From contig NZ_CP018617.1 in the NCBI RefSeq assembly GCF_002849855.1, forward strand, positions 620,001-684,000: a stretch of 64,000 nucleotides of DNA, read 5' to 3'. Under the pieces are notes generated by a model. That model was not told the origin of the DNA. It saw only the letters and a program-made list of their open reading frames with translations, and searched no databases. The position numbers and the translations under genes are program-made. This document shows, in pieces, positions 18,180 through 28,740 of the stretch (positions within the stretch are counted from its first letter, which is position 1; each line of letters starts with the position of its first letter). Source of the DNA: Vibrio azureus. Its GTDB lineage: Bacteria > Pseudomonadota > Gammaproteobacteria > Enterobacterales > Vibrionaceae.

Positions 18180-18912
18180 TGAATTGGTTGCTTGTGTTTA
18201 TAAAGCTTTCCTTGGTATGCGTCGTCAATGTGGAGAAGCGGATATTGTTGCTAACATGGTTGCAGATTTACAGATGGTCGGTTTGAATGGTATTCATTAT
18301 TTTAACCAGGCAAGCCTGCGACTTAATTTGGACAATGACTGTGCTGCAAAGATAGTAAACGATACAAAAGAAGAATGTGAAATTGATTTAAACAATGGAA
18401 GTATCGCATGCCATTTACCAGCAATATTGGACTTTATTTTGGAAAAAATGGTCGCTTGCAAACAGGTTCGTATTAAAATAAACCGATGCCATGATCGTTG
18501 GTTAGCTTACAGTGAACTATTAAGGTTATCGGCTAAAGGGATATCTTGCAGAGTGGAATGGTTCAGTTTAAATGAGGCACTCCACGTCCAATACATCTTA
18601 AATCGTGGATGTATTGCTCCCGACATCTTTTTTGTAGAAAAAAACACAACAGATGAACAAAACGAAGTCGACTTTCAGCAGGGCAAGTCTATGATGATTG
18701 AGTTGTCAACTTCCTGCTTATCTGCTGAAAAGGCAGAAGGAAGCAATCTACGCCAAATAAGCAATACAACTCTGATTGAAAGGCGGAAACAATCTTTGGA
18801 GGAGGGTATTTATGTCGCAGATGGAGACTGGGAGCAATTAAAGCAAGCCGCCTCCATTTTCTTGGTTGAAAACAGCGAGCATTCTTCTTGTGGAGCAGGT
18901 GGGCTAGTGTAG
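18163..18912 (+). CDS. DUF3726-like protein
   Basis: 249 aa, cytoplasmic. The N terminus MIVSHNELVACVYKAFLG resembles the DUF3726 pattern (MIVSxNE followed by helix-forming Ala-rich residues), though I am matching from memory. AAGGAGG at 18150-18156 is 6 bases from the ATG at 18163; the ATG at 18160 is too close. It overlaps the preceding unknown gene and is the last gene of the operon that begins with the aldehyde dehydrogenase. The function of the family is not known to me; joint occurrence with M19, ALDH and BCCT genes points to amine or betaine metabolism. The C-terminal 60 residues are less regular. Confidence 0.65.
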   Translation: MIVSHNELVACVYKAFLGMRRQCGEADIVANMVADLQMVGLNGIHYFNQASLRLNLDNDCAAKIVNDTKEECEIDLNNGSIACHLPAILDFILEKMVACKQVRIKINRCHDRWLAYSELLRLSAKGISCRVEWFSLNEALHVQYILNRGCIAPDIFFVEKNTTDEQNEVDFQQGKSMMIELSTSCLSAEKAEGSNLRQISNTTLIERRKQSLEEGIYVADGDWEQLKQAASIFLVENSEHSSCGAGGLV

Positions 18913-18917
18913 AAAAA

Positions 18918-18985
18918 GACGGCATATACACAAGCATCTTAATATTACTTGGTTAGGATACTATGATGTATATACCGTCTCATGT
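18918..18985. terminator. Long hairpin made of a decayed repeat, possible terminator
   Basis: Arms GACGGCATATACA and TGTATATACCGTC (one mismatch) enclose a degenerate copy of the dispersed repeat (CACAAGCATCTTAATATTACTTGG). The hairpin separates the catabolic operon (plus) from the coat-like gene (minus) and is followed by a short T-run. It could terminate transcription from either side. Confidence 0.5.
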
Positions 18986-18987
18986 TT

Positions 18988-19200
18988 TTATGCTTGATTA
19001 ATAACATTTTTAATAATTCCTACCGCTTTGACTGTGGCACTCACCGCAACAGCAGTAACACCGACATCAGAAGCCGTGGACTCCACTGAGGTTAAATCGA
19101 TTGAACTCGAAATCTCCTCAATGTTTTCCGTAGCTGCTGCAAGAACATCGTATGGAATTAGTAAGCCTGCTAAGCAGACAAAAAAGAGTTTCATGTACAT
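18988..19200 (-). CDS. Inovirus major-coat-like small exported protein
   Basis: 70 aa. A Sec signal peptide (MKLFFVCLAGLLIPYDVLAA) precedes a ~49-residue mature part with the layout of filamentous-phage pVIII: an acidic amphipathic N terminus (ATENIEEISSSIDLTSVEST), a hydrophobic centre (VGVTAVAVSATVKAVGII) and a short Lys-containing end. GGAGTGG (19206-19212) stands 5 bases before the ATG at 19200. It is the last gene of a minus-strand set with the voltage-sensor/MscS gene and a 26-aa peptide gene; a Zot/pI-like gene is nearby on the other strand. A small membrane protein unrelated to phage is also possible. Confidence 0.55.
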   Translation of the reverse strand: MYMKLFFVCLAGLLIPYDVLAAATENIEEISSSIDLTSVESTASDVGVTAVAVSATVKAVGIIKNVINQA

Positions 19201-19224
19201 AATAACCACTCCGTAAACAGTCAA

Positions 19225-20538
19225 TTAAGCCGATTTTATTTGCCCAGACGTCATTTCACGTATTGGCATGGCAACGCGTAGTTGTTTTAACTCCATTGCT
19301 TTTGCTGCATGGATGTAAAAATCTTGTTCGACAACCCTAATTTTCTCCCAATGATCACGATAAACGATAGCTTGATCTTTATTCCATTCCTTGACACAAA
19401 GCCAGAAAGACACGGGATAACAAGCTTCACCGAAGCCTTCAAAACGCACACCACATTCATTGTGTAATTCAGGATGATTTGCACAGATTTCTTTAATTTT
19501 ATCGATAAGATAACTGATATCTTCAGGTTGTGTTTCATGATGTAACTTGATGTCACCAGTGAGCAGGTAAAAGCCTCTTTTATCGATGTTTCTTACTGGG
19601 CTGTCCATGAAGACTTTATTTGGAAAGATTAAATGTTCACCACCAAACTCTTCTAATGTTGTACAACGAAGCCCTATATGATGTACAGCGCCAGATTTAC
19701 CCGCAATATTTATCCAGTCTCCAGTTCTAAATGGTTTTTGTACCAATAACATTATGCCTGCAATAATGTTAGCTACTGCATCTTGTGCTGCAAAGGCGAT
19801 GGCCATTCCACCAATGCCTAAACCCGCTAGAATAGTAAACGGGTCATGTCCTGCTGTTTGAATCGCGAGCATCAATCCATTCAGACCGATAAATAGAGAA
19901 GCTGCGAGTGACATAAAATCAACTAATGAGATGTCAAAGAAGTAGGGTTCTGCTGTCAGTTTTCTGCGCACAAAAGTAGCAAAAAAGACTTTGATGATTC
20001 TGGCGATTAAAAAAGTAAGACTCAGAATTAACAGAACGTCAAAAGTCAGCTTAATATTTGCAAAGTTATCACCGAGCATATCTTTGCAAGACTCAGCAAG
20101 TAATAGCGAGCCAGATAATCCTATTAATAATAAGACTGGAACACGCAAGCACTTATAAGTATCGGATGTGTAAACATACCGTAGAATACGCCAGAGCCTT
20201 AGGAAGCGGGCTAAACGTAAAATAGCGACATCTTCTAACCAACCAATACCACCGCTTAGGAACGGCTCGATAAGAACAGGTAAGCTTAAGACAACAATGG
20301 CGCAATCAAGACGGTTCCAGTTATCTGAAAAATACTTTTTAACGCCGAGATCGCTGAGTTTAACAAATAGCTCGAATGCAAAATAAAGCACACAAGCAAA
20401 ATCGACCCATAAAATCCACGAGCCGATAGTTTTATCCAGAGATGGTTGAGTATCCAGAGCAACCATAACACTGGCGTTGATCAAGATAACAGTAAGAACA
20501 ATAACTTCGTTAGTAATGAGTTTTGCGGCTTTTACCAT
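19225..20538 (-). CDS. Voltage-sensor-like domain fused to MscS mechanosensitive channel
   Basis: 437 aa from the ATG at 20538, which follows AGGTGA; the longer 500-aa frame runs through the 26-aa gene and is not credible. Residues ~1-125 look like an ion-transport voltage sensor: S1 (11-29), S2 with FAFELFVK (E56, K60), S3 with NWNRLDCAIVV (D78), and S4 with Arg at 108, 111, 114, 117 and 120. Three further membrane helices lead to an MscS pore/beta domain: GLGIGGMAIAFAAQDAV (239-255), KPFRTGDWI, then the soluble vestibule to the C terminus. MscS channels release solutes on membrane tension. A sensor of this kind suggests voltage control, which is inference. The gene ends 24 bp before the coat-like gene. 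Confidence 0.8.
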   Translation of the reverse strand: MVKAAKLITNEVIVLTVILINASVMVALDTQPSLDKTIGSWILWVDFACVLYFAFELFVKLSDLGVKKYFSDNWNRLDCAIVVLSLPVLIEPFLSGGIGWLEDVAILRLARFLRLWRILRYVYTSDTYKCLRVPVLLLIGLSGSLLLAESCKDMLGDNFANIKLTFDVLLILSLTFLIARIIKVFFATFVRRKLTAEPYFFDISLVDFMSLAASLFIGLNGLMLAIQTAGHDPFTILAGLGIGGMAIAFAAQDAVANIIAGIMLLVQKPFRTGDWINIAGKSGAVHHIGLRCTTLEEFGGEHLIFPNKVFMDSPVRNIDKRGFYLLTGDIKLHHETQPEDISYLIDKIKEICANHPELHNECGVRFEGFGEACYPVSFWLCVKEWNKDQAIVYRDHWEKIRVVEQDFYIHAAKAMELKQLRVAMPIREMTSGQIKSA

Positions 20539-20600
20539 AAAAATCACCTGTTGTTGAGTAGAAAATTCTAATATTGACTCGCATTTTGAGATGGTTTGCT

Positions 20601-20681
20601 TTATTGAACTAATGCAATAAGACAAGGAAGCATAAATACCAACCCACATATAGCGCCGACAAGAAAGCTGATGGTCTCCAT
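20601..20681 (-). CDS. 26-aa hydrophobic peptide
   Basis: A short frame, METISFLVGAICGLVFMLPC followed by LIALVQ, is preceded by AGGAG (20686-20690) at 4 bases. It would form one membrane helix. Size and hydrophobicity resemble the minor coat proteins pVII and pIX of filamentous phages (32-33 aa), but such short sequences do not prove kinship. It is the first gene of the minus-strand set, 62 bp before the voltage-sensor/MscS start codon, and probably shares its promoter. Confidence 0.5.
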   Translation of the reverse strand: METISFLVGAICGLVFMLPCLIALVQ

Positions 20682-20722
20682 ACATACTCCTAGTTTTTTT
20701 ACAATTTATAAGCAATTTCTTA

Positions 20723-20750
20723 GCCAATTTTAAGCTTCAACATAATTGGC
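20723..20750. promoter_or_regulatory. Inverted repeat in the divergent promoter region of the Zot island
   Basis: GCCAATT (20723-20729) and AATTGGC (20744-20750) form a perfect 7-bp inverted repeat with a 14-bp spacer, in the 117-bp space between the 26-aa gene (minus) and the 96-aa gene (plus). It may be an operator serving both directions. No regulator gene lies inside the island. Confidence 0.45.
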
Positions 20751-20798
20751 CTGTATATTGCTTTGATGAAATTTTAAAGAGTATGCAAGTGAGGACTT

Positions 20799-21089
20799 AT
20801 GTCAGACGATTATAAAATGATGAATAATCAGGCTAATCCTACTACTACAGCACCAATGAATGCCGATTTTGATTTCAACTATGGCCAAGATGACAGTCTA
20901 GGTAACTGTGAAAATTATGACATAGTAAAAGCGTTAGATAGAATCACAGTTGCAATACGAAACCATGAACAAGAAATTCATGTTGTAGACTTAGTTAATG
21001 AAGGATTCTTTTTAGGTTTTTTCTTAGTCATTTTTTGTGGTCTATTGGCACTTCCAATTGTTACTTTTATTAGGGTGTTAAGGGGATAA
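20799..21089 (+). CDS. Small membrane protein upstream of the Zot-like gene
   Basis: 96 aa, not recognised. The first ~65 residues are hydrophilic with several Asn and Asp (residues 1-38), and one membrane helix follows (about 70-92, FFLGFFLVIFCGLLALPIV), ending in IRVLRG. There is no signal peptide, so the N terminus is probably cytoplasmic. GAGGA lies 4 bases before the ATG. It ends 2 bp before the Zot-like gene, so the two are surely co-expressed. In filamentous phages a small membrane or minor coat protein gene often precedes the assembly ATPase gene, but this one does not match any that I know. Confidence 0.65.
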   Translation: MSDDYKMMNNQANPTTTAPMNADFDFNYGQDDSLGNCENYDIVKALDRITVAIRNHEQEIHVVDLVNEGFFLGFFLVIFCGLLALPIVTFIRVLRG

Positions 21090-21091
21090 CC

Positions 21092-22126
21092 ATGTTGTCA
21101 CTGATCTATGGCCGACCTGGAACTGGAAAAACGTATGAAGCAGTAAAGTTTCATATATTACCTAATTTAAAACTAGGTAATAAAATTTTCACAAACATCC
21201 CAGTAAGCATTACAGATCCAAATCTTGAGGTAAATGAAAGTCCACAACTGACTGATATAGTGAAGGTGATTGATGATTCAGAGTACGAGATCACCTTTAT
21301 TTTAGATGAATTTCAATTTTTACTGCAAGAAGATGAAGAAGCTTGGTTTCAGCTTTTTGCGCAGCATCGTAAATTTAGAACTGATTTTTTTATTATTACC
21401 CAATCGCCTCTGTCTTTGCCTGAAAAAATACAAGATCTCATTTCATTTGCCCATAAAACAACACATAATCCATTTTTTTTAAAAAAGCTTTCATACATAA
21501 AAAAGGTTTATGATGGTGTTCCAACTGAAGAGCGAGTCGTTGTTTTAAACTCAAAGCTTCGTTTCTACAACAAAAAAGTATTTGGACTCTATGATTCTTA
21601 CTATCAGAGGAACTATGTTAAAACTGGTAATTTACTTCATTTTGATAACAAAAGTAATATCATGATTTGGCCGATTATTGCAGTCTGTGTAATCGTATTT
21701 TTAATTTATAAATTCAGTGTTGAGAGAGAATTTAGTTTAAAGTCATACTTAGACCACTCATCACCTAGCATTAGTGCTAATAAAGAGGAAAAAGAAAAAA
21801 TTGTGCCTGTAAAAGAAACAAAAAATAAAATTTATAACGAAGTTATGGTTGATGATAATAATGTTGGAGTAGATCAAGGAAGTTTGAAAAATAGCGATGA
21901 CGAGCTTGTCGATATTATTTTTAAATCAAGGGTTTTTATTAATGGATGGCATTTGAAAAATAAAATTAAGGTATATTACTATGATGTTTGGCAAGAAAAA
22001 TTTATGTTTAGAATTAAATCAGATAATCATATCTTTGATAAGATTGAAATAAAGGAGTATGAGGATTGCCTGATAAGTATCAATTATAAAAATAATATAA
22101 AGTTTATCGCTTGCCCTCCTGAATAA
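21092..22126 (+). CDS. Zot/pI-like inovirus assembly ATPase
   Basis: 344 aa. The N-terminal ATPase domain has Walker A GRPGTGKT (residues 7-14) and Walker B ITFILDEFQFLL (about 69-80), typical of zonula occludens toxin / phage protein pI. A single membrane helix (around residues 190-207, MIWPIIAVCVIVFLIYKF) separates it from a ~135-residue periplasmic part. Zot/pI proteins drive extrusion of filamentous phages through the inner membrane. The gene is clearly richer in A and T than its neighbours, which suggests acquisition from outside. No replication (pII/RstA), adsorption (pIII) or secretin genes are present, so this is a remnant, a satellite or a domesticated locus. Confidence 0.8.
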   Translation: MLSLIYGRPGTGKTYEAVKFHILPNLKLGNKIFTNIPVSITDPNLEVNESPQLTDIVKVIDDSEYEITFILDEFQFLLQEDEEAWFQLFAQHRKFRTDFFIITQSPLSLPEKIQDLISFAHKTTHNPFFLKKLSYIKKVYDGVPTEERVVVLNSKLRFYNKKVFGLYDSYYQRNYVKTGNLLHFDNKSNIMIWPIIAVCVIVFLIYKFSVEREFSLKSYLDHSSPSISANKEEKEKIVPVKETKNKIYNEVMVDDNNVGVDQGSLKNSDDELVDIIFKSRVFINGWHLKNKIKVYYYDVWQEKFMFRIKSDNHIFDKIEIKEYEDCLISINYKNNIKFIACPPE

Positions 22127-22521
22127 CGGTGTAGAAACTTCTGTTCTATTCACTACGAAAGATGCTTTATTGTTTGCATTCTTTCCTTGTATGCAGTTTA
22201 ATACTCCAGTTGAAGAAGAAAATCCAGAATTAACAACTTCTTAACATGCTTTCCCTGCTAAAATCTTATTTTTATATCTAAGCATAATTTTCTATTTTTT
22301 TTAACAAAAATAATTAATGTGTTATTTGTATTTAATTTATGTTCGATATGAGATCTTCTTTCATGAAATTTTCTTGATTTAACATTTCTGTAACCTTTAG
22401 AATTGCCAGTTGCATATATTTCACAGTTAACTCATCACAACTATTTAATTGATATTAAATATCGGTCTTCGTGTGTTTTTTTCTGATAGATTCGAAGTGA
22501 ATACATCAAGGAGATAGATAA
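22127..22521. other. Intergenic region between the Zot-like gene and the M4 protease gene
   Basis: An open frame without a start codon runs from 22101 to 22244 in the +1 frame relative to the Zot-like gene (ending PVEEENPELTTS), which might be a gene remnant or chance. The rest, 22245-22521, is AT-rich and should hold the protease promoter; AAGGAGATA stands 8 bases before its ATG. No attachment site could be recognised. Confidence 0.5.
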
Positions 22522-24876
<2,355 letters not shown>

Positions 24877-24889
24877 TAAACTAAAGCAA

Positions 24890-24917
24890 GGGCTCCAGTA
24901 GGAGCCCTATTTTTTTG
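24890..24917 (+). terminator. Rho-independent terminator after the M4 protease
   Basis: GGGCTCC-AGTA-GGAGCCC is a perfect 7-bp stem with a 4-base loop, followed by TATTTTTTT. Confidence 0.95.
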
Positions 24918-24943
24918 GATAAATAATAACAGGACTATCAAAT

Positions 24944-26740
24944 ATGAAGAGGTCGCTTTTAGCGTTGGCGCTTTCTGGAGCTTTTAGTGTAACGGCAGGT
25001 TCGAATGTTGTAGAAAATGATAATACGCTGTGGATCACCACTGATGCAGACGCTCAACATCTAATAAGTAAACACGGAGCGAAAATATTCACAAGTGTTA
25101 TAAATAATCGTCGTTCAGTTGTCGCTAAGCTAGATGCGGATCAATTAGCTTCTCTAACCAGTCACATGCATCATGAAAAAAATCGCTGTGGTGGCTATAT
25201 GGTTCATAGCAGTCTTGAAGAGGCTAAACTGGCTGCTGAAATGCCTTTCACCCGTCAAGAATTTGAAAAACCGACAATTAGCCATCAAGACATAGTCACA
25301 CCTCTGATAGCAATGATCGAGCCAAATCATATTGTCGATACGATTGAAATATTGTCGAACTTTACCAATCGATTTTATACCACCACTACTGGAATTGAGG
25401 GTTCAAACTGGTTATTAGAACGTTGGCAGCAAGAAATTGAAGGCGTCGATTATGCATCGGCTCGTCAAATATCACATCAAGATTACCCACAAAAATCGGT
25501 AGAAGTGACGCTTATCGGGAAAACTCACCCTGAGCAGATTGTTGTTATTGGTGGTCACTTAGATTCAACAGTAGGTAGTTTAACAACGGAAGGAACCATT
25601 GCACCTGGAGCGGATGATGATGCTTCTGGTATTGCAACGGTGACGGAGACATTGCGCTTGATGATAGCCAGCGGCGTTCAGCCAGATAAAACCATCAAGT
25701 TTTATGGTTATGCTGCTGAAGAAGTCGGTTTACGGGGCTCACAAGATATTGCTAACACACTCAAAAATAACGGTGAGCAAGTCGTTTCAGTGTTGCAATT
25801 AGACATGACAAATCATCAGGGTTCCGCTCATGACATCACTTTCTTGACCGATTATACAGACAGTAATCTCACTGAATTTCTCACTGAACTGTTAGATGAG
25901 TATGCCAGTGAGATAAGTTACGATTTTGATCAATGTGGTTATGCATGCTCCGATCATGCATCTTGGCATAATGCTGATTTCTCTGCTGCGATGCCTGCTG
26001 AGAGCTTATTTGCAGACACCAACCCTAACCTTCACTCTGAAGCGGATACACTGGATAACTCTGATCCGAGTGCGACTCATGCAAGTAAATTTGTCAAACT
26101 TGCCATCGCATATCTAGTCGAAACCAGTCTTGAATCCAGTTCGACCGTGATTGAACTAAAGGCAGGTGAAGCTGTTGAAAACCTCGAATCCGACTATGGT
26201 GAAGAGCAATTCTTTACCTTTGAGAGCCCTGAAGAAGGAAAAGTAACAATTGCAGTATCTGGTCCACGGAGTGGTGATGCTGACTTATACGTGAAATATG
26301 AAGACAGCGTATCAAGTACAAACTTCGATTGTCGTCCGTTTATTAACGGTAGCAATGAAATCTGTACGCTGAACAAGCCGGCTGGTGTTTTCAACATCAT
26401 GCTGAAAGGGTACCGAAACTTCGACCAAACTCAGATCTTAGTTAACTTTGAAGCGACAGAAAGTACCGAAAAGTCGGGTGAATTTAAACTGGATATGGAG
26501 TTTGGTGACAAAAACCCGGACGGTCAGGCAAAAATCAAACTATCGTGGAATTATGATGTGGATGATTACTTCATCATTAAACGAAACGGCACCAACGTTG
26601 GTGCAACAGAGCTAAATAGCTATGTTGATGAATTTGAATTTGACGAGACGATTGATGTTGAGTACCAAGTGTGTACTTCTTCTGGAATTTGCTCGGAAAA
26701 ACGAGACTACCATTTCGTCAAACCACTTATTAAAGCTTAG
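24944..26740 (+). CDS. Secreted M28 leucine aminopeptidase with PPC and C-terminal module (LapX type)
   Basis: 598 aa. It has a signal peptide (1-18), a pro-segment, and an M28 di-zinc catalytic domain with all expected ligands: GGHLDST, GADDDASG, EEVGLRGSQ, LQLDMTN and CSDHASWH. A PPC domain (about 400-485) and an 80-residue end domain follow; that end domain is shared with the M4 protease upstream. The paired Cys in QCGYACSDHASWH match the disulfide near the active site of Vibrio aminopeptidases. The enzyme removes N-terminal hydrophobic residues from peptides outside the cell. It is followed 44 bp later by a shorter paralog, as in the lapX-lap pair of V. cholerae. Confidence 0.93.
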   Translation: MKRSLLALALSGAFSVTAGSNVVENDNTLWITTDADAQHLISKHGAKIFTSVINNRRSVVAKLDADQLASLTSHMHHEKNRCGGYMVHSSLEEAKLAAEMPFTRQEFEKPTISHQDIVTPLIAMIEPNHIVDTIEILSNFTNRFYTTTTGIEGSNWLLERWQQEIEGVDYASARQISHQDYPQKSVEVTLIGKTHPEQIVVIGGHLDSTVGSLTTEGTIAPGADDDASGIATVTETLRLMIASGVQPDKTIKFYGYAAEEVGLRGSQDIANTLKNNGEQVVSVLQLDMTNHQGSAHDITFLTDYTDSNLTEFLTELLDEYASEISYDFDQCGYACSDHASWHNADFSAAMPAESLFADTNPNLHSEADTLDNSDPSATHASKFVKLAIAYLVETSLESSSTVIELKAGEAVENLESDYGEEQFFTFESPEEGKVTIAVSGPRSGDADLYVKYEDSVSSTNFDCRPFINGSNEICTLNKPAGVFNIMLKGYRNFDQTQILVNFEATESTEKSGEFKLDMEFGDKNPDGQAKIKLSWNYDVDDYFIIKRNGTNVGATELNSYVDEFEFDETIDVEYQVCTSSGICSEKRDYHFVKPLIKA

Positions 26741-26784
26741 GTTCGGCTAAGTACACGTCATTTGGTTATTTTAAGGAAAAATAA

Positions 26785-28308
26785 ATGAGAAAAAACCTAA
26801 TATCTATGGCTTTGATCGGCAGTATGATGTCGCCTGCTTTGTTTGCTCAAACGGCAGAAAATAATTCTGTTTGGATTACCACAGATGCCGATGCGATGCA
26901 TTTAATCACACAACATGGGGCTGAAATATATAAACCATTTTCTGGTAAAACACAGTCTATCGTGGCAAAAATAGAGATGAAGCAACTGGCAGCGCTTTCT
27001 AGCCACATGCATCACGATAAGCATCGCTGTGGTGGTTATATGGTCCATGAAAATAAGGCCATTGCTTTAAAAGCAGCGTCAATGCCCATTAACCGTCAAG
27101 ACTACCAAAAACCGACCATAAGTCATCAAGAAAAGGTAAGGGAACTCATTGCTCAAATAGAGCCGAATAACATGGTCGAAACAATAGAAAACTTGAGTAA
27201 TTTTACGAACCGCTTTTATACCACGTCCACTGGGATTGAAGCCTCCGATTGGTTGTTAGAACGTTGGCAACAAGAAATCGAAGGTGTAGATTATGCTTCT
27301 GCTCGCCAAGTAACTCATGCGGCTTACCCACAAAGGTCTGTGGAGCTGACTTTACAAGGTAAAACAACACCTGAGCAGATTATTGTGATTGGTGGACATT
27401 TAGACTCTACGGTTGGTAACTGGACGCGGGAAGGAACAATTTCCCCTGGTGCTGATGATGATGCGTCCGGTATTGCGACAGTCACAGAAGCATTGCGGTT
27501 GATGATTGCAAGTGGGATTCAGCCAGACAAAACCATCAAGTTTTATGGTTATGCTGCCGAAGAGGTTGGACTGCGCGGTTCGCAAGATATTGCTCAAAGC
27601 ATGAAAGATGACAATGCCAATGTTTTGTCTGTTTTACAGTTAGATATGACAAACTATAATGGTTCTGCTAACGATATTACCTTTATTTCTGACTACACCG
27701 ATAGCAATCTTAACGAATTTCTCAGTGAATTGATTGATACCTATGCCGATGAAATAAGCTATGACTTTGATCGCTGTGGCTATGCCTGTTCCGACCATGC
27801 TTCTTGGCATAATTTGGGCTATTCAGCTGCAATGCCATTCGAAACGATGTTTAGTGAATTCAACCCTCACATTCATACTGATGAAGATACGCTAGAAAAC
27901 TCTGACCCAACGGCGAGCCATGCCTCTAAGTTTGCTAAACTTGCGATTGCGTATTTGATTGAATCTAGTTTGGGTCAAGAGGATGGCTCTATTCGACTTG
28001 AAAATGGTCAGCCAATTGACAACTTAGAAGCAGGGTATGGTGAGGAGCAATTCTTTACCTTTGAAACGCAAGAAGAAGGGCAGGTAACAATCACCATATC
28101 AGGACCGAGAAGTGGTGATGCTGACTTGTTCGTTAAGTATAACGATGCAGTATCCTTAACGAATTTCGACTGTCGCCCATTCCAAAATGGTAGCAATGAG
28201 CAGTGTGTGTTCAACAAACCTGCAGGTATTTTCAACATTATGATCCGTGGTTATCGAAATTTTGACCAAATCAGCATTGTTGCAAGTTTTGAAAAGACCG
28301 CAAATTGA
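26785..28308 (+). CDS. lap: Secreted M28 leucine aminopeptidase (Lap type)
   Basis: 507 aa, close in length to Lap of V. cholerae (about 503 aa). It is highly similar to the preceding gene over the signal peptide, pro-segment, M28 domain (GGHLDST, GADDDASG, EEVGLRGSQ, LQLDMTN, CSDHASWH) and PPC domain, but ends after the PPC domain (IVASFEKTAN) without the 80-residue end module. The tandem arrangement shows local duplication. AAGGAAAAATAA precedes the ATG. The two genes are probably one transcription unit, closed by the terminator at 28346. Only the domain ends differ, so the two enzymes may differ in location or substrate binding rather than chemistry. Confidence 0.92.
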   Translation: MRKNLISMALIGSMMSPALFAQTAENNSVWITTDADAMHLITQHGAEIYKPFSGKTQSIVAKIEMKQLAALSSHMHHDKHRCGGYMVHENKAIALKAASMPINRQDYQKPTISHQEKVRELIAQIEPNNMVETIENLSNFTNRFYTTSTGIEASDWLLERWQQEIEGVDYASARQVTHAAYPQRSVELTLQGKTTPEQIIVIGGHLDSTVGNWTREGTISPGADDDASGIATVTEALRLMIASGIQPDKTIKFYGYAAEEVGLRGSQDIAQSMKDDNANVLSVLQLDMTNYNGSANDITFISDYTDSNLNEFLSELIDTYADEISYDFDRCGYACSDHASWHNLGYSAAMPFETMFSEFNPHIHTDEDTLENSDPTASHASKFAKLAIAYLIESSLGQEDGSIRLENGQPIDNLEAGYGEEQFFTFETQEEGQVTITISGPRSGDADLFVKYNDAVSLTNFDCRPFQNGSNEQCVFNKPAGIFNIMIRGYRNFDQISIVASFEKTAN

Positions 28309-28740
28309 TGCTAAGAAGAGGTTAATTAGGTTAGACCTCGAGTAAAATGCCGCTCATTCCACAATGAGTGGCATTGTTTCTAAGCTAGCTAAAATGCGTT
28401 TATGCATTTGAGTGGGTATATATAAACATTTCAAAGTCACGTGGGTACAACATTAATCCCATGTTCATGGAAATAAAAGTGACTGGTTTCATCAGTCACT
28501 TTACCCCATAAAGTAACGTAAACTCACAACACCTCCAAATTAAATAATAATTAATTATTTTTTACATTATGACTTATTGTTGCTTAATTTAAATGTTTTT
28601 TGTTCATTCCTTAATGTTTAGATATCTTTATGGATTATTGATTTATTCATTATTATTATTTTTATATTTAGTGTTGTCTAATTTAGTTGTGTTATTATTA
28701 TCAATAGCGATTAATTCAATCGCAGTGGTAATAAAAACAC
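28309..28740. other. Intergenic region before the 667-aa exported protein
   Basis: It contains the terminator at 28346-28375 and a decayed repeat at about 28413-28448. The remaining ~290 bp are very AT-rich (28520-28735) and presumably hold the promoter of the next gene. No coding frame is supported. Confidence 0.6.
28346..28375 (+). terminator. Terminator after the aminopeptidase pair
   Basis: AATGCCGCTCATT pairs with AATGAGTGGCATT (12 of 13 with one G-T), with a 4-base loop, followed by GTTTC. Confidence 0.75.

Noticed and set aside
20539..20727. N-terminal extension of the voltage-sensor/MscS protein to 500 aa
   Set aside because: The added 63 residues run across the 26-aa gene and its ribosome site; ATG 20538 has its own AGGTGA and starts just before S1.
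18919..22521. dif/XerCD attachment site expected for an integrated filamentous phage
   Set aside because: I could not recognise a dif-like 28-bp site on either side of the island.
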